Positions 1-7,282 of a stretch of 53,922 bases of DNA are shown here, piece after piece. This DNA comes from Candidatus Brocadia sapporoensis (GTDB taxonomy: Bacteria > Planctomycetota > Brocadiia > Brocadiales > Brocadiaceae): contig NZ_MJUW02000019.1 in assembly GCF_001753675.2 (NCBI RefSeq), positions 36,666 through 90,587 on the forward strand. Reading direction: 5' to 3'. The notes under the pieces are model-generated. The model saw nothing but the letters and a program-made list of their open reading frames with translations, searched no databases and was not told the DNA's origin. The position numbers and the translations under genes were made by a program. How positions within the stretch are numbered: position 1 is the stretch's first letter; each line of letters opens with the position of its first letter.

Positions 1-54
1 CCTTGTATTTGCTGGCTTAGCAGCTCATACACCCCTCGAATTGCGAAGGTCGGG
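1..54. repeat. Contig-end repeat, left copy (inverted match to right end)
   Basis: These 54 bases are the exact reverse complement of 53868-53921 by eye. Similarity stops abruptly at base 55. Both ends of the window therefore enter the same repeated sequence, in the same outward direction. At the right end this sequence interrupts a permease gene, which suggests the end of an insertion sequence or similar mobile element. The alternative is a long terminal inverted repeat. No transposase is visible because the sequence stops here. Confidence 0.85.
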
Positions 55-261
55 ATAACTCCGCAAGCTGCCAAAGAGTGAAGTTTCCTGCCGGTTTTTG
101 CATAACAAAGGCATTTATAGGAGGTCGATTTTTACTACACTAAAATCATTTGCAAAATTTGTGTTGCACAACTTCATGAATTTTCATAAAATGCGCCCGT
201 TCATTGTCTCTATACTAAATTTAAGAGATAACAACAATTTCTGTCTTCGGTTACCGGTTGG

Positions 262-285
262 CATGGACAAACTTGTTTGTCCATG
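262..285. repeat. Short perfect hairpin
   Basis: A 10-bp stem, catggacaaa at 262-271 pairing with tttgtccatg at 276-285, closes a 4-base loop. The GGACAAA/TTTGTCC core is shared with the repeat at 322-360 and with the larger copies near 5.1 and 46.3 kb. No T-tract follows, so it looks like a repeat rather than a terminator. Confidence 0.6.
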
Positions 286-321
286 ATGTTTGAATATCCA
301 CACGGATTTGGAATATAGTAT

Positions 322-360
322 ACTGACAAACAAAGTTTGTCCGTGCCACCCTTTAACCCA
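322..360. repeat. Partial copy of the GGGTGGCACGGACAAAC palindrome family
   Basis: The arms gacaaac (325-331) and gtttgtc (335-341) are followed by cgtgccaccctttaaccc. This matches the right half of the hairpin at 46320-46356 and the copy at 5082-5132. The left outer arm is not preserved, so this is a degenerate or partial copy. Confidence 0.6.
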
Positions 361-624
361 CTTAAATAAAATGAAAATTCTTATGCCGTCGAGGTAAGAA
401 GTAATGTGGCGATTTGATTTTTCAAAAATTCCCGGGAAATAATAAGGACGTTTACGTATAGAAAAAAAGCATATGTGACAATCGCCGTAAATATACTCAA
501 AGATCGAATGGATAAACGCTTTATTCCCGTCTTTTAAAAAAGCTAAATGCTGCGAGTGCCTCGGGCTATTAGCAGTTCTTAATAGTATTTATATTTTTGC
601 ATTTTGAGAAAGGAGAAGAAGTAT

Positions 625-1110
625 ATGTGGAAAAGGCAGATAGGGGTTATGATTTGTGCGATATTTCTTAGTCTTATTGTCATGATATCCCGGGCGCCAG
701 GCGCACCGTCGCCAACGCCGACGCCAACGACAACACCCACACCCACACCCACACCTACACCCACACCTACGCCTACACCAGAGCCAACTCCGGAGCCTTG
801 TAAAGCGAAAAAGCTTAACGCAAAACCGAAATCCCTAAAGCTTTCACAGGGAGAAGATACAGAAAAAACCGTAATCTTAACCTGCAAAGATGGTTTCCCG
901 TCGGTAAACCAATTAGTGACGGCTAAGGTTGTAAGTGGTAAAAAACGCGTGACTGTTTCACCGGCGGAGGTTTCTACTGACGAAGATGGTCAGGCAACAT
1001 TTACCATTACCGCTACAGAGAAGATAGGCGCCGCAATAGTACGATTCAAACACAAAAAGCTGATAGACGACGTAACGGTAACGGTAAAAAAAGCAAAACC
1101 AAAGCTCTAA
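625..1110 (+). CDS. Secreted protein with Thr-Pro linker and Ig-like domain
   Basis: The predicted product is 161 aa. The ATG at 625 is preferred over an in-frame TTG at 604 because AGGAG (611-615) lies 9 nt upstream. Residues 1 to about 27 form a signal peptide (MWKRQ, then a hydrophobic run). A proline/threonine tract of mostly TP dipeptides follows to about residue 55, ending in EPTPEPC. The rest is a beta-rich domain with the pattern of bacterial Ig-like (invasin/Big) modules, including VTVSPAEVSTDEDGQATFTI. The family role is adhesion or surface display; here only export and a spacer-plus-Ig layout can be inferred. A strong terminator follows at 1170-1215, so it is probably transcribed alone. 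Confidence 0.8.
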   Translation: MWKRQIGVMICAIFLSLIVMISRAPGAPSPTPTPTTTPTPTPTPTPTPTPTPEPTPEPCKAKKLNAKPKSLKLSQGEDTEKTVILTCKDGFPSVNQLVTAKVVSGKKRVTVSPAEVSTDEDGQATFTITATEKIGAAIVRFKHKKLIDDVTVTVKKAKPKL

Positions 1111-1169
1111 AAAGCATTTCTGGCAGTTCTCATTTGAGACTATGCCTCGATCGTTGTAAAAGTTTTCGG

Positions 1170-1215
1170 AAAGGGGATGTTATGTTGGAAGACATGGCAT
1201 CCCCTTTTTCTTTTT
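1170..1215 (+). terminator. Rho-independent terminator
   Basis: A 10-bp stem aaaggggatg (1170-1179) pairs with catccccttt (1198-1207). An inner hairpin lies between the arms and a T-rich tract runs to about 1215. It lies about 60 nt downstream of the Ig-like gene. Confidence 0.8.
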
Positions 1216-2027
1216 AATTTTTAGATAAATACGAAAAATCAAACTGAATCTTTCTGCATGAAAAAGAAAGGAATAATTTTTTTCGTAGATGTTTGCATTT
1301 TACCTCGTGTCCAATGGAACTTATTCATTGAATCCCGAAAACCTTTGCAAACCCTTGCGGATCCATTGAGACCTGGGGAAATGATATTCGTCCGGGAGCT
1401 GCCTCTTTTTTTCTATCGTCGCGTCATACCATCTTTTTTCATCCCCTTCAATCCTTTTTTCGCCTTCCTTTATGCCACATCACAACCTTTTTCTCATAAA
1501 TCTTACCCACTCGTTTCCACGATGACCCACAAAATTATTGGTAACCGTTTAGCTTTTTGAAAGGAATTTCCCGTGCATTTCATGCGTACGGTAAGGACGA
1601 AATATTTGCTGCCTTGTGACACACCTCTAAATCCCCTCATTTAGAAGGGATTCTTGCTCTCCTATCTAAAAAGAGGGGCTGGGGGTGTTTTTGATACGAA
1701 CAAACGCCTTATCTTTTATAAAGGGCAGCAAGCTTAATGTCGCAGAGATTTTTCAAATAACTGAATTGTTACAATGGTTGCAATGATTATGATCGCCTTA
1801 TATTTCCGGAAGTTAAAAAAACTGAAATAGAGAGATGAAAAGGCCTGCAGTTTGGCTGAGTCTACAACTATTGGAAGGGATATACGGACGAATCTCCGAA
1901 TAAAAACTTTAGCAAGTTTTTATCTGGACTTCTTTATTGCATTCTGGTTTGTTATCATGGTAAAGTATAGAAGTGACATGCTACCGCTTTGAAATCATTC
2001 AATCGGGAGAGCAGGAGAGGTCTTGTT
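1216..2027. other. Non-coding stretch with one degenerate palindromic repeat
   Basis: A 100-codon frame at 1258-1560 is present, but it has a phenylalanine-rich, low-quality composition and no clear ribosome binding site, so it is not called a gene. The only structure seen is the palindromic repeat at 1620-1690. The last bases hold the AGGAGAGG ribosome binding site for the nitroreductase gene. Confidence 0.45.
1620..1690. repeat. Degenerate intergenic copy of the CACCCCTAAATCCCCTC repeat
   Basis: The sequence begins acacctctaaatcccctc and ends gaggggctgggggtgt, which are imperfect inverted arms around an A/T-rich middle. The same arms occur inside genes of the 26-36 kb island and, as variants, at 5181-5214 and 46466-46517. 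Here the element is outside genes and has mismatches. Confidence 0.65.
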
Positions 2028-2546
2028 ATGATAGAGTTACTGAGAAAAAGACGAAGCATCAGGGTCTATGAGGACAGGAAGATAGAGCCCGAAAAAATTG
2101 AGATTTTGAAAGAGGCGTTGTTGCGATCGCCATCATCAAGGAATAGAAATCCTTGGGAGTTTATTTTTGTTGATAATAAAGAATTACTAAAAAAATTATC
2201 GAAATCAAAAGAACACGGATCCGAATTTCTGGAAGATGCCGCATTGGGGATTATCGTTTGTGGCGACGAAAAGCAATCGGATGTGTGGATTGAAGACTGT
2301 TCCATAGCGTCTATCCTGGTGCAGACGGTTGCCCAATCGATGGATATGGGGAGCTGTTGGATACAGATACGAAACAGAATGCATAACAAAAACACATCCT
2401 CAGAAGCATATATCCAAGACCTCTTCAATATTCCAAAAACTATGAAAGTAGAGTCTGTCATCAGCATAGGATATCCTGCAGAGAAAAAAGCCGGTGTGCC
2501 AAAGGAAAAGTTGCAATTGAATAAAATTAAAATGAACTGTTGGTGA
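2028..2546 (+). CDS. Nitroreductase-family flavoprotein
   Basis: The product is 172 aa from the ATG at 2028, which follows an AGGAG at 2013-2017; an in-frame start at 1989 has no such site. The N-terminus (LLRKRRSIRVYEDRKIEPEK, then RSPSSRNRNPWEFIFV) is the FMN-binding signature of nitroreductases. The mid-region has LVQTVAQSMDMGSCWIQIR, and the C-terminus SVISIGYPAEKK is also typical. Family members are FMN-dependent NAD(P)H oxidoreductases of quinones or nitro compounds; the physiological substrate here is unknown. The Nudix gene begins 32 nt downstream, so co-transcription is possible. Confidence 0.85.
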   Translation: MIELLRKRRSIRVYEDRKIEPEKIEILKEALLRSPSSRNRNPWEFIFVDNKELLKKLSKSKEHGSEFLEDAALGIIVCGDEKQSDVWIEDCSIASILVQTVAQSMDMGSCWIQIRNRMHNKNTSSEAYIQDLFNIPKTMKVESVISIGYPAEKKAGVPKEKLQLNKIKMNCW

Positions 2547-2578
2547 GCATTCGACACTAAATTAACGATCTCAGATTC

Positions 2579-3148
2579 ATGGATAAAAAAAAGAACAAAG
2601 ATAAAAAACCGGCGGTATGGCAACGGCACCATATCGAGAAAGGACCGCATCTTGAGATCCTCCGGGCGCGCTTTGACTGGTTAAAACATCCCAAGAGTCA
2701 AAAAGAAATGAAACGGCTGGTGCTAGAATCAAATGACTGGGTGAACGTTGTTGCCACAACGCCGGACAATGAAATCGTGGTTGTCCGGCAATACCGGTTT
2801 GGCACAGAGAAAATAACCACAGAAATACCCGGTGGCATTATTGACCACGGCGAGGATCCCAGGTCAGCGGCAATTCGGGAATTGAAGGAAGAAACTGGTT
2901 ATACCTGCACCAATTGGATTTATCTTGATTCTGTCGAACCAAATCCGGCAATTTTGAATAATATGTGTCATTTCTGGCATGCAAAAGATGCTATTCAAAC
3001 AGGCGAAATGAACCCTGACGAGGGCGAAGATATCGTTGTTGCCACGTTAACGCTCGATGAACTGCGATCCGAAATTCAGGCTGGCAGTTTCCGTCATTCA
3101 CTGGCACTCCTGGCGCTTACAAAAGTTTTTGACGTATGGAAAAGGTAA
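2579..3148 (+). CDS. Nudix hydrolase, ADP-ribose pyrophosphatase-like
   Basis: The product is 189 aa. A complete Nudix box runs from G86 through E92 to R100-E101, E104-E105 and G107, matching GX5EX7REUXEEXGU. The preceding strand VVVRQYRFGTEKITTEIPGG resembles ADP-sugar pyrophosphatases of the NudF type. These enzymes hydrolyse ADP-ribose or other nucleoside diphosphate sugars with Mg2+. The lysine-rich N-terminus is probably a flexible extension. It follows the nitroreductase gene closely on the same strand. The substrate is inferred from the family only. Confidence 0.88.
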   Translation: MDKKKNKDKKPAVWQRHHIEKGPHLEILRARFDWLKHPKSQKEMKRLVLESNDWVNVVATTPDNEIVVVRQYRFGTEKITTEIPGGIIDHGEDPRSAAIRELKEETGYTCTNWIYLDSVEPNPAILNNMCHFWHAKDAIQTGEMNPDEGEDIVVATLTLDELRSEIQAGSFRHSLALLALTKVFDVWKR

Positions 3149-3249
3149 TCATCGATGGAAATAATCGTGGAGGGGTTTTTGTGCGATTGATATACACAAA
3201 GACTTCACCGTCTGAGTAAAAAACGGATGAACAAAAGGGCAATATAATT

Positions 3250-3720
3250 ATGTATCCAGGCTTAACCGTAAAAAAATTATTCGTTTTATTCATCGGTATT
3301 CTGTGCGTAACCGGTTGTGGAAATACAAGTGTCAGAAAAGCTGATAGCAAATCACCCGGCATCAAAAAAACCGATATGAAGGATGCTGCCGGTAAGCAAT
3401 CCGGGCGGTATGATGAAGTCGGCATTGCCTCATTCATTTCAGATGAATACGATGGTAAAATGACTGCTAGCGGCGTTCGTTACGATAGGAATAAACTGAC
3501 CGCAGCTCATCCGTCATTGCCGTTTGGAACCAGGATACTGATTACCAACCTGGGGAATACCAAAAAGGTTGAGGTGACAGTTATCGATCGTTTTCAGCGA
3601 ACGACGGACAGAGTTGTGAATGTTTCGCATAAAGCCGGTCTGGATTTAGATCTGATAGAGAGCGGGATTGCAAAAGTAGGCATAATCATTGTTGAAAAAC
3701 CCGTACAGGACTTCAATTAA
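3250..3720 (+). CDS. RlpA-like septal/rare lipoprotein, DPBB domain
   Basis: The product is 156 aa. A signal peptide ends in a lipobox VTGC with Cys23 as the lipidated residue. From about residue 57 there is a double-psi beta-barrel: GIASFISDEYDGKMTASG, LTAAHPSLPFGTRILITNL, VTVIDR and RVVNVSHKAGLDL, in the order found in RlpA. RlpA proteins bind, and in some species cleave, denuded glycan strands at the septum. The C-terminal SPOR domain of longer RlpA proteins is absent. The usual ASWYG is replaced by ASFIS. Confidence 0.85.
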   Translation: MYPGLTVKKLFVLFIGILCVTGCGNTSVRKADSKSPGIKKTDMKDAAGKQSGRYDEVGIASFISDEYDGKMTASGVRYDRNKLTAAHPSLPFGTRILITNLGNTKKVEVTVIDRFQRTTDRVVNVSHKAGLDLDLIESGIAKVGIIIVEKPVQDFN

Positions 3721-3728
3721 GGTAGCAG

Positions 3729-3856
3729 TTTAGTTTTTTGAAAAAAACATGACTTCTCAGCTATTTTACAACTCTGACAGGGTTCTGAAACCCTGTCAGA
3801 GTTGTACCAATACGCGGGATTTACCTTACATCGTCATGATGTTTCAAAAAACTAAA
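3729..3856. mobile_element. MITE-like element with 15-bp terminal inverted repeats
   Basis: The 15-bp sequence tttagttttttgaaa at 3729-3743 is perfectly inverted at 3842-3856. Inside the ends, catgac (3748-3753) and gtcatg (3833-3838) extend the symmetry. A further 17-bp perfect stem (3768-3784 with 3789-3805, loop ctga) sits near the middle. The element is about 128 bp with no coding capacity. No clear target-site duplication was found. Confidence 0.6.
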
Positions 3857-3943
3857 GTATTACGAATTTTTTAAAAAACGAAATTGGTATTAATTAAAAA
3901 AATCCGTTCTCTGTTTTGATGACTAACTGAATTAAAAACAAAC

Positions 3944-4876
3944 ATGAATAAAAATCACTATACCCAACACCTCCTCATTGCCATTCGCGCTGCGAAACGT
4001 GCCGGCGAGGCTATCCTTAAGGTCTATAACTCAGACTTTGTTGTTGAGCATAAAGATGACGACTCCCCTCTGACTCTGGCAGATAAATGCTCCCACGAGA
4101 TTATTGAGAATGAACTCAAACAACCGCCGACCACAAATAACAATGAAAACACCTTGAATTCTTTGCGATTTCCTATCCTAAGCGAGGAAGGGAAAGATAT
4201 TCCTTATGACGAGCGAAAGATGTGGGAGTATTTCTGGCTCGTTGACCCTCTTGATGGGACAAAGGAGTTTGTCAAAAGGAACGGGGAATTCACAGTGAAC
4301 ATTGCGCTCATCCACAAAGACAGGCCTGTTCTCGGATGTATCTATATACCGGTGCAGGATTGCTTCTACTTTGCCGCTGCACACCTTGGCTCCTATATGC
4401 TTACGAATAGTAAGGTCGTGACTGACGACCTCACAGCAAACGGTCTCCTTGATGCATCACAAAGACTGCCGCTAACCACCAACACCGCAAGCTCTGGCTC
4501 AAATGACAACCAGAGTATCACAAAGAAACATCCCTCTTTTACCATTGCTGGCAGCCGTTCACATGCAACACAAGAACTGTCAGAATTTGTAAGTAAAATA
4601 AGAGAATCGTACGGGGAGGTTGAATTCATCTCTGCGGGAAGTTCCCTGAAATTTTGCCTTGTGGCAGAAGGCAAGGCGGACATCTATCCGAGATTTGGAC
4701 CAACAATGGAGTGGGATACTGCAGCCGGGCAAGCAATCGTCGAGCAGACGCGGGGAAAGGTTGTAGATATGCATACCAAAGGACCGTTAACGTATAATAA
4801 AAATAATCTGACCAACTCTTTTTTTCTTGTTACGGGACAAAGATTCCAGCCTTCTCAGTTTCAGCACTTATTATAA
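3944..4876 (+). CDS. cysQ: 3'(2'),5'-bisphosphate nucleotidase, CysQ family
   Basis: The product is 310 aa in the inositol-monophosphatase superfamily. Metal-binding motifs are visible: EE at 81-82, DPLDGT at 101-106 (within WLVDPLDGTKEF) and EWDTAAGQAIVE near residue 258. CysQ hydrolyses 3'-phosphoadenosine 5'-phosphate to AMP, removing a toxic by-product of sulfate assimilation. The GEFTVNIALI segment is characteristic of this branch. It is longer than typical CysQ (about 250 aa) because of low-complexity insertions near residues 60-75 and 170-190 (Asn/Thr/Ser-rich). It stands alone on this strand between repeats. Confidence 0.85.
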   Translation: MNKNHYTQHLLIAIRAAKRAGEAILKVYNSDFVVEHKDDDSPLTLADKCSHEIIENELKQPPTTNNNENTLNSLRFPILSEEGKDIPYDERKMWEYFWLVDPLDGTKEFVKRNGEFTVNIALIHKDRPVLGCIYIPVQDCFYFAAAHLGSYMLTNSKVVTDDLTANGLLDASQRLPLTTNTASSGSNDNQSITKKHPSFTIAGSRSHATQELSEFVSKIRESYGEVEFISAGSSLKFCLVAEGKADIYPRFGPTMEWDTAAGQAIVEQTRGKVVDMHTKGPLTYNKNNLTNSFFLVTGQRFQPSQFQHLL

Positions 4877-5081
4877 TGTCTGAACAGAGCATGAACCTGC
4901 TTTTTATGAGTAGAGACCCATTCGATTGCTCCGGATTATGATATTGTTTGTGGTCCGTCGCGAGAGGAAGTGGGGAAATCAGACGAGGAACCAATGGGCT
5001 CCAAATGGAAATATTTGGAAGACATGAAGGATTTTTATATAATGTAAATTTGTTGTATAGGAATTTTTATTTTATTTAAGC

Positions 5082-5132
5082 GGGTTACAGGGTGGCACGG
5101 ACAAACAAAATTCGTCTATACCACCCTATAAC
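5082..5132. repeat. Degenerate copy of the GGGTGGCACGGACAAAC palindrome family
   Basis: The outer arms gggttacagggtgg and ccaccctataacc pair with one mismatch. The middle (cacggacaaacaaaattcgtctata) has lost much of the inner symmetry seen at 46320-46356. No T-tract follows. Confidence 0.65.
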
Positions 5133-5180
5133 CGACGACACAACTTGAAGAATTTCAAAGTTTTTCATTGTGCCATTTAC

Positions 5181-5214
5181 GCACCCCCAGCCCCCCTGGG
5201 AGGGTTAGGGGTGC
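5181..5214. repeat. Intergenic CACCCC/GGGGTG palindromic repeat
   Basis: The arms gcaccccc (5181-5188) and aggggtgc (5207-5214) enclose cagccccc and tgggagggtt. The pattern is a variant of the element that occurs inside genes at 28-34 kb and as a perfect palindrome at 46466-46517. Confidence 0.6.
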
Positions 5215-5294
5215 ATAAAAAGTTGTTGGGTTTTTGTTTTTTTACCCAGCTTATTTAAATCTGAATACCCTTTAGATCAACAAAGGAGAGTACC

Positions 5295-5540
5295 ATGCAA
5301 TATGAGCATCACGACCTTGTTCATGAATTTCCTGAATATCGTGAAAAGATTCATAATCTTAAGATGACCAATGGCCACTTTAAAAAGCTTTTTGATAACT
5401 ATCATAAAATTGACAAGGAGGTTTACCGGGTTGAAAACGATATCGAACCGGCCTCAGATACGACCATGGAAGATCTTAAAAAACGCAGGCTTGCTTTAAA
5501 AGACGAGCTTTTCAACATACTTAAACATAATACGCACTGA
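5295..5540 (+). CDS. YdcH/DUF465 family small protein
   Basis: The product is 81 aa. It starts at an ATG preceded by AAAGGAG about 7 nt upstream. The sequence matches the DUF465 pattern: HHDLVHEFPEYREKIHNLK, a central helix with FDNYHKIDKEVYRVE, and a C-terminal LKKRRLALKDELFNIL. Family members are short helical-hairpin proteins of unknown biochemical role, often coiled-coil dimers. No partner gene is evident; the next reading frame is a damaged HIRAN gene. Confidence 0.85.
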   Translation: MQYEHHDLVHEFPEYREKIHNLKMTNGHFKKLFDNYHKIDKEVYRVENDIEPASDTTMEDLKKRRLALKDELFNILKHNTH

Positions 5541-5580
5541 TGATGAGGCTTCTATTACCAATCAGAACGTTTTAAAGATT

Positions 5581-5869
5581 GTGTCTATGATCAGATTAAA
5601 AACAAACGAGGCGCTTGTCGATGAGCAGGGTAGTAATGATAACGTTGTCATACTTGTTCATGAATCAGATAACCAGCATGATGAAAAAACAATAGCCATA
5701 GAAACAGAAAGTTTCGGTATGCTTGGTTACGTAAAACGTTCTGCGGCAAAAGTCACTTGCACGTATTATTGATGATGAGATAAGATTAAAGGTAGAAATC
5801 TTCGGTCAGTATTATACCAATGAGATTGATACAACAATTTTTCTCAGAATTAAAGCAAATGAGGACTGA
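5581..5869 (+). pseudogene. HIRAN-domain protein with a one-base frameshift
   Basis: The first frame (5581 onward, GTG or ATG at 5587) encodes a HIRAN-like stretch: VILVHESDNQHDEKTIAIET, then MLGYVKRSAAK, and then stops at 5772. The +1 frame continues with LARIIDDEIRLKVEIFGQYY and ends at 5869. Removing one A from the A4 run at 5748-5751 joins the two as KRSAAKSLARIIDDE, which fits a HIRAN domain end. HIRAN domains bind single-stranded 3' DNA ends or stalled forks. This is either a real frameshift or a homopolymer error in the sequence. Confidence 0.75.
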
Positions 5870-6208
5870 AATATTTTACCCTGTGGAGAATTAACTAATA
5901 GTATGCACAGAGAAGGCTTATCCGTACTATGAGACAAGGGTTTTACCCCACTCTGGTCTTGGTTTGAAATTGCACCCCATGATTTGAATCGCTCTCACGT
6001 AGGTTTTAGTTTACAACTTGAATCAATCAGCTTGTTTCAACTATCGATTCTAATTCTTTGATGCTGTTAGCAGACATAACACAGGGTGGGACAGCCTCAT
6101 TTTGTATAATTAATAGCGGTACATAATGTTTATTTCTTTATATTCAGCTTATGGCAGGATATAGAAGATTTTCGCTGAATAAAATAGAAATGAATTTCGC
6201 CATAGACC
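5870..6208. other. Non-coding stretch, nothing recognised
   Basis: This region of about 340 bases lies between the HIRAN remnant and the glycosylase gene. No open frame with a ribosome binding site, strong palindrome or promoter was recognised. Confidence 0.4.
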
Positions 6209-7018
6209 ATGCCTAAGATCAGCGTAAAAAATTTCAACCTTGAGTCTACTCTCTTATGCGGTCAACTGTTCCGGGTATTCAGAAGGGGTGATTGGTATGA
6301 TATTGCTGCAAGGGACCGTATCTTTCATGTCAGACAGTCTGCTCATTACTTAGAATTCCAGGGCATAGATCGTAAATTCCTGACACACTATTTTGCGCTT
6401 GATGAGCCATACTCCACTATTTTAAATGAAATAAACAGGGACCGACACATCGGCAAGGCAATCAGGAGATACTATGGATTACGCATTGTACGGCAGGACC
6501 CCTGGGAATGTCTCATATCATTTCTCTGTTCTTCTGCTGCAAATATCCCAAAAATAAAACTAAATCTTGAAATTTTATCACGGTCCTTTGGAAAAAAGAC
6601 TGATGTGAAGGGGATGGAGATGCACACATTTCCCAATCCCGGTGATTTAAATGATTACGACCAGATTGTTTTGGCAAAGACGGGCTTTCGGGCAAAGTAT
6701 CTTAAAACGGCTAACGATCTTGTGAGTGAAGATTTTTTGTTGTCTCTCAGAAAACTTTCCTATCCGGAGGCAAAGAAAGCGCTGAAAGATATTCCTGGGA
6801 TTGGGGATAAGATTGCAGATTGTATCCTTTTGTTTTCTTTGGGCTTTACCGAGGCATTCCCCATTGATACTTGGATGAAGAAGATTCTTCAGAAATTATA
6901 TTTCAACAATCAGCAGGTATCAAACCAAAAGCTCCAGGAGTTTGGAGTAAAATATTTTGGCAGATATGCGGGGTATGCCCAGCAATTTCTTTATATGCTG
7001 GCACGGGAATCCGCATAG
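6209..7018 (+). CDS. ogg: 8-oxoguanine DNA glycosylase/AP lyase, OGG1 type
   Basis: The product is 269 aa. The N-terminal half (FNLESTLLCGQLFRVFRRGD, then QDPWECLISFLCSS) is the OGG_N plus start of the HhH-GPD fold. The helix-hairpin-helix is IPGIGDKIADC at 195-205 with the catalytic lysine at K201. The conserved aspartate is D220 in PIDTW. The enzyme excises 8-oxoguanine from DNA and cleaves the abasic strand by beta-elimination. Length fits the bacterial OGG1-like branch. It is followed by a palindromic repeat and then the DinG-like helicase gene; no operon link is clear. Confidence 0.87.
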   Translation: MPKISVKNFNLESTLLCGQLFRVFRRGDWYDIAARDRIFHVRQSAHYLEFQGIDRKFLTHYFALDEPYSTILNEINRDRHIGKAIRRYYGLRIVRQDPWECLISFLCSSAANIPKIKLNLEILSRSFGKKTDVKGMEMHTFPNPGDLNDYDQIVLAKTGFRAKYLKTANDLVSEDFLLSLRKLSYPEAKKALKDIPGIGDKIADCILLFSLGFTEAFPIDTWMKKILQKLYFNNQQVSNQKLQEFGVKYFGRYAGYAQQFLYMLARESA

Positions 7019-7175
7019 GCAAGATTGTGGCTTATCGGGGTTTTCGTTTGAATAACTTTATGCTTTGTGTCAACGTTATGATTTGGTATAGTGAAAAAAA
7101 TTTTAAATGTACGGCCTTCAAAGAACGTAACAATTTAGGTTTTTAGAAAATCTTCTGTATAAATAATGTTGTCTG

Positions 7176-7204
7176 GTAGGGGCGGGCTTGAAACCTGCCC
7201 CTAC
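7176..7204. repeat. Short GTAGGGGC/GCCCCTAC hairpin
   Basis: gtaggggc (7176-7183) pairs with gcccctac (7197-7204), and the stem extends inward with one mismatch over gggcttgaaacct. No T-tract follows. It sits in the gap between the glycosylase and helicase genes and looks like an interspersed repeat. Confidence 0.5.
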
Positions 7205-7282
7205 GTTGCGGGTAATGCCTTCTCTGTTGGAAATATTCAAAAAAAGTAAATTGCTACAAAAAAACCTTTTTTCAGAAAAATC

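Larger units (their letters stand above)
55..624. other. Intergenic region without a convincing gene
   Basis: No credible coding sequence is seen. A 62-codon reading frame at 98-286 has no ribosome binding site and no recognisable composition. The stretch contains two small palindromic repeats (262-285 and 322-360) and then the ribosome binding site for the gene starting at 625. Confidence 0.5.
4877..5294. other. Intergenic stretch with repeats and a possible gene remnant
   Basis: Besides the two repeats listed separately, a frame open from about 4909 to 5047 on the plus strand would encode roughly 45 residues ending GSKWKYLEDMKDFYIM. It has no start codon and could be a decayed gene end, but no family is recognised. 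The AAAGGAG ribosome binding site of the next gene lies at the right edge. Confidence 0.35.

Noticed and set aside
98-286. 62-codon frame near the left end
   Set aside because: No ribosome binding site, no recognisable features, and it overlaps a palindromic repeat.
579-887. Antisense frame with a GVGVGV run opposite the Ig-like gene
   Set aside because: It is the complement of the Thr-Pro tract; the plus-strand frame has a ribosome binding site, signal peptide and domain.
1258-1560. 100-codon Phe-rich frame
   Set aside because: Composition is typical of A/T-rich non-coding DNA and there is no supporting signal.
3768-3805. Terminator after the RlpA-like gene
   Set aside because: The 17-bp stem has no T-tract and is nested inside a larger inverted-repeat element.
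5740-5775. Programmed frameshift in the HIRAN gene
   Set aside because: No typical slippery heptamer with a stimulatory structure was seen; a one-base change in the A run is simpler.
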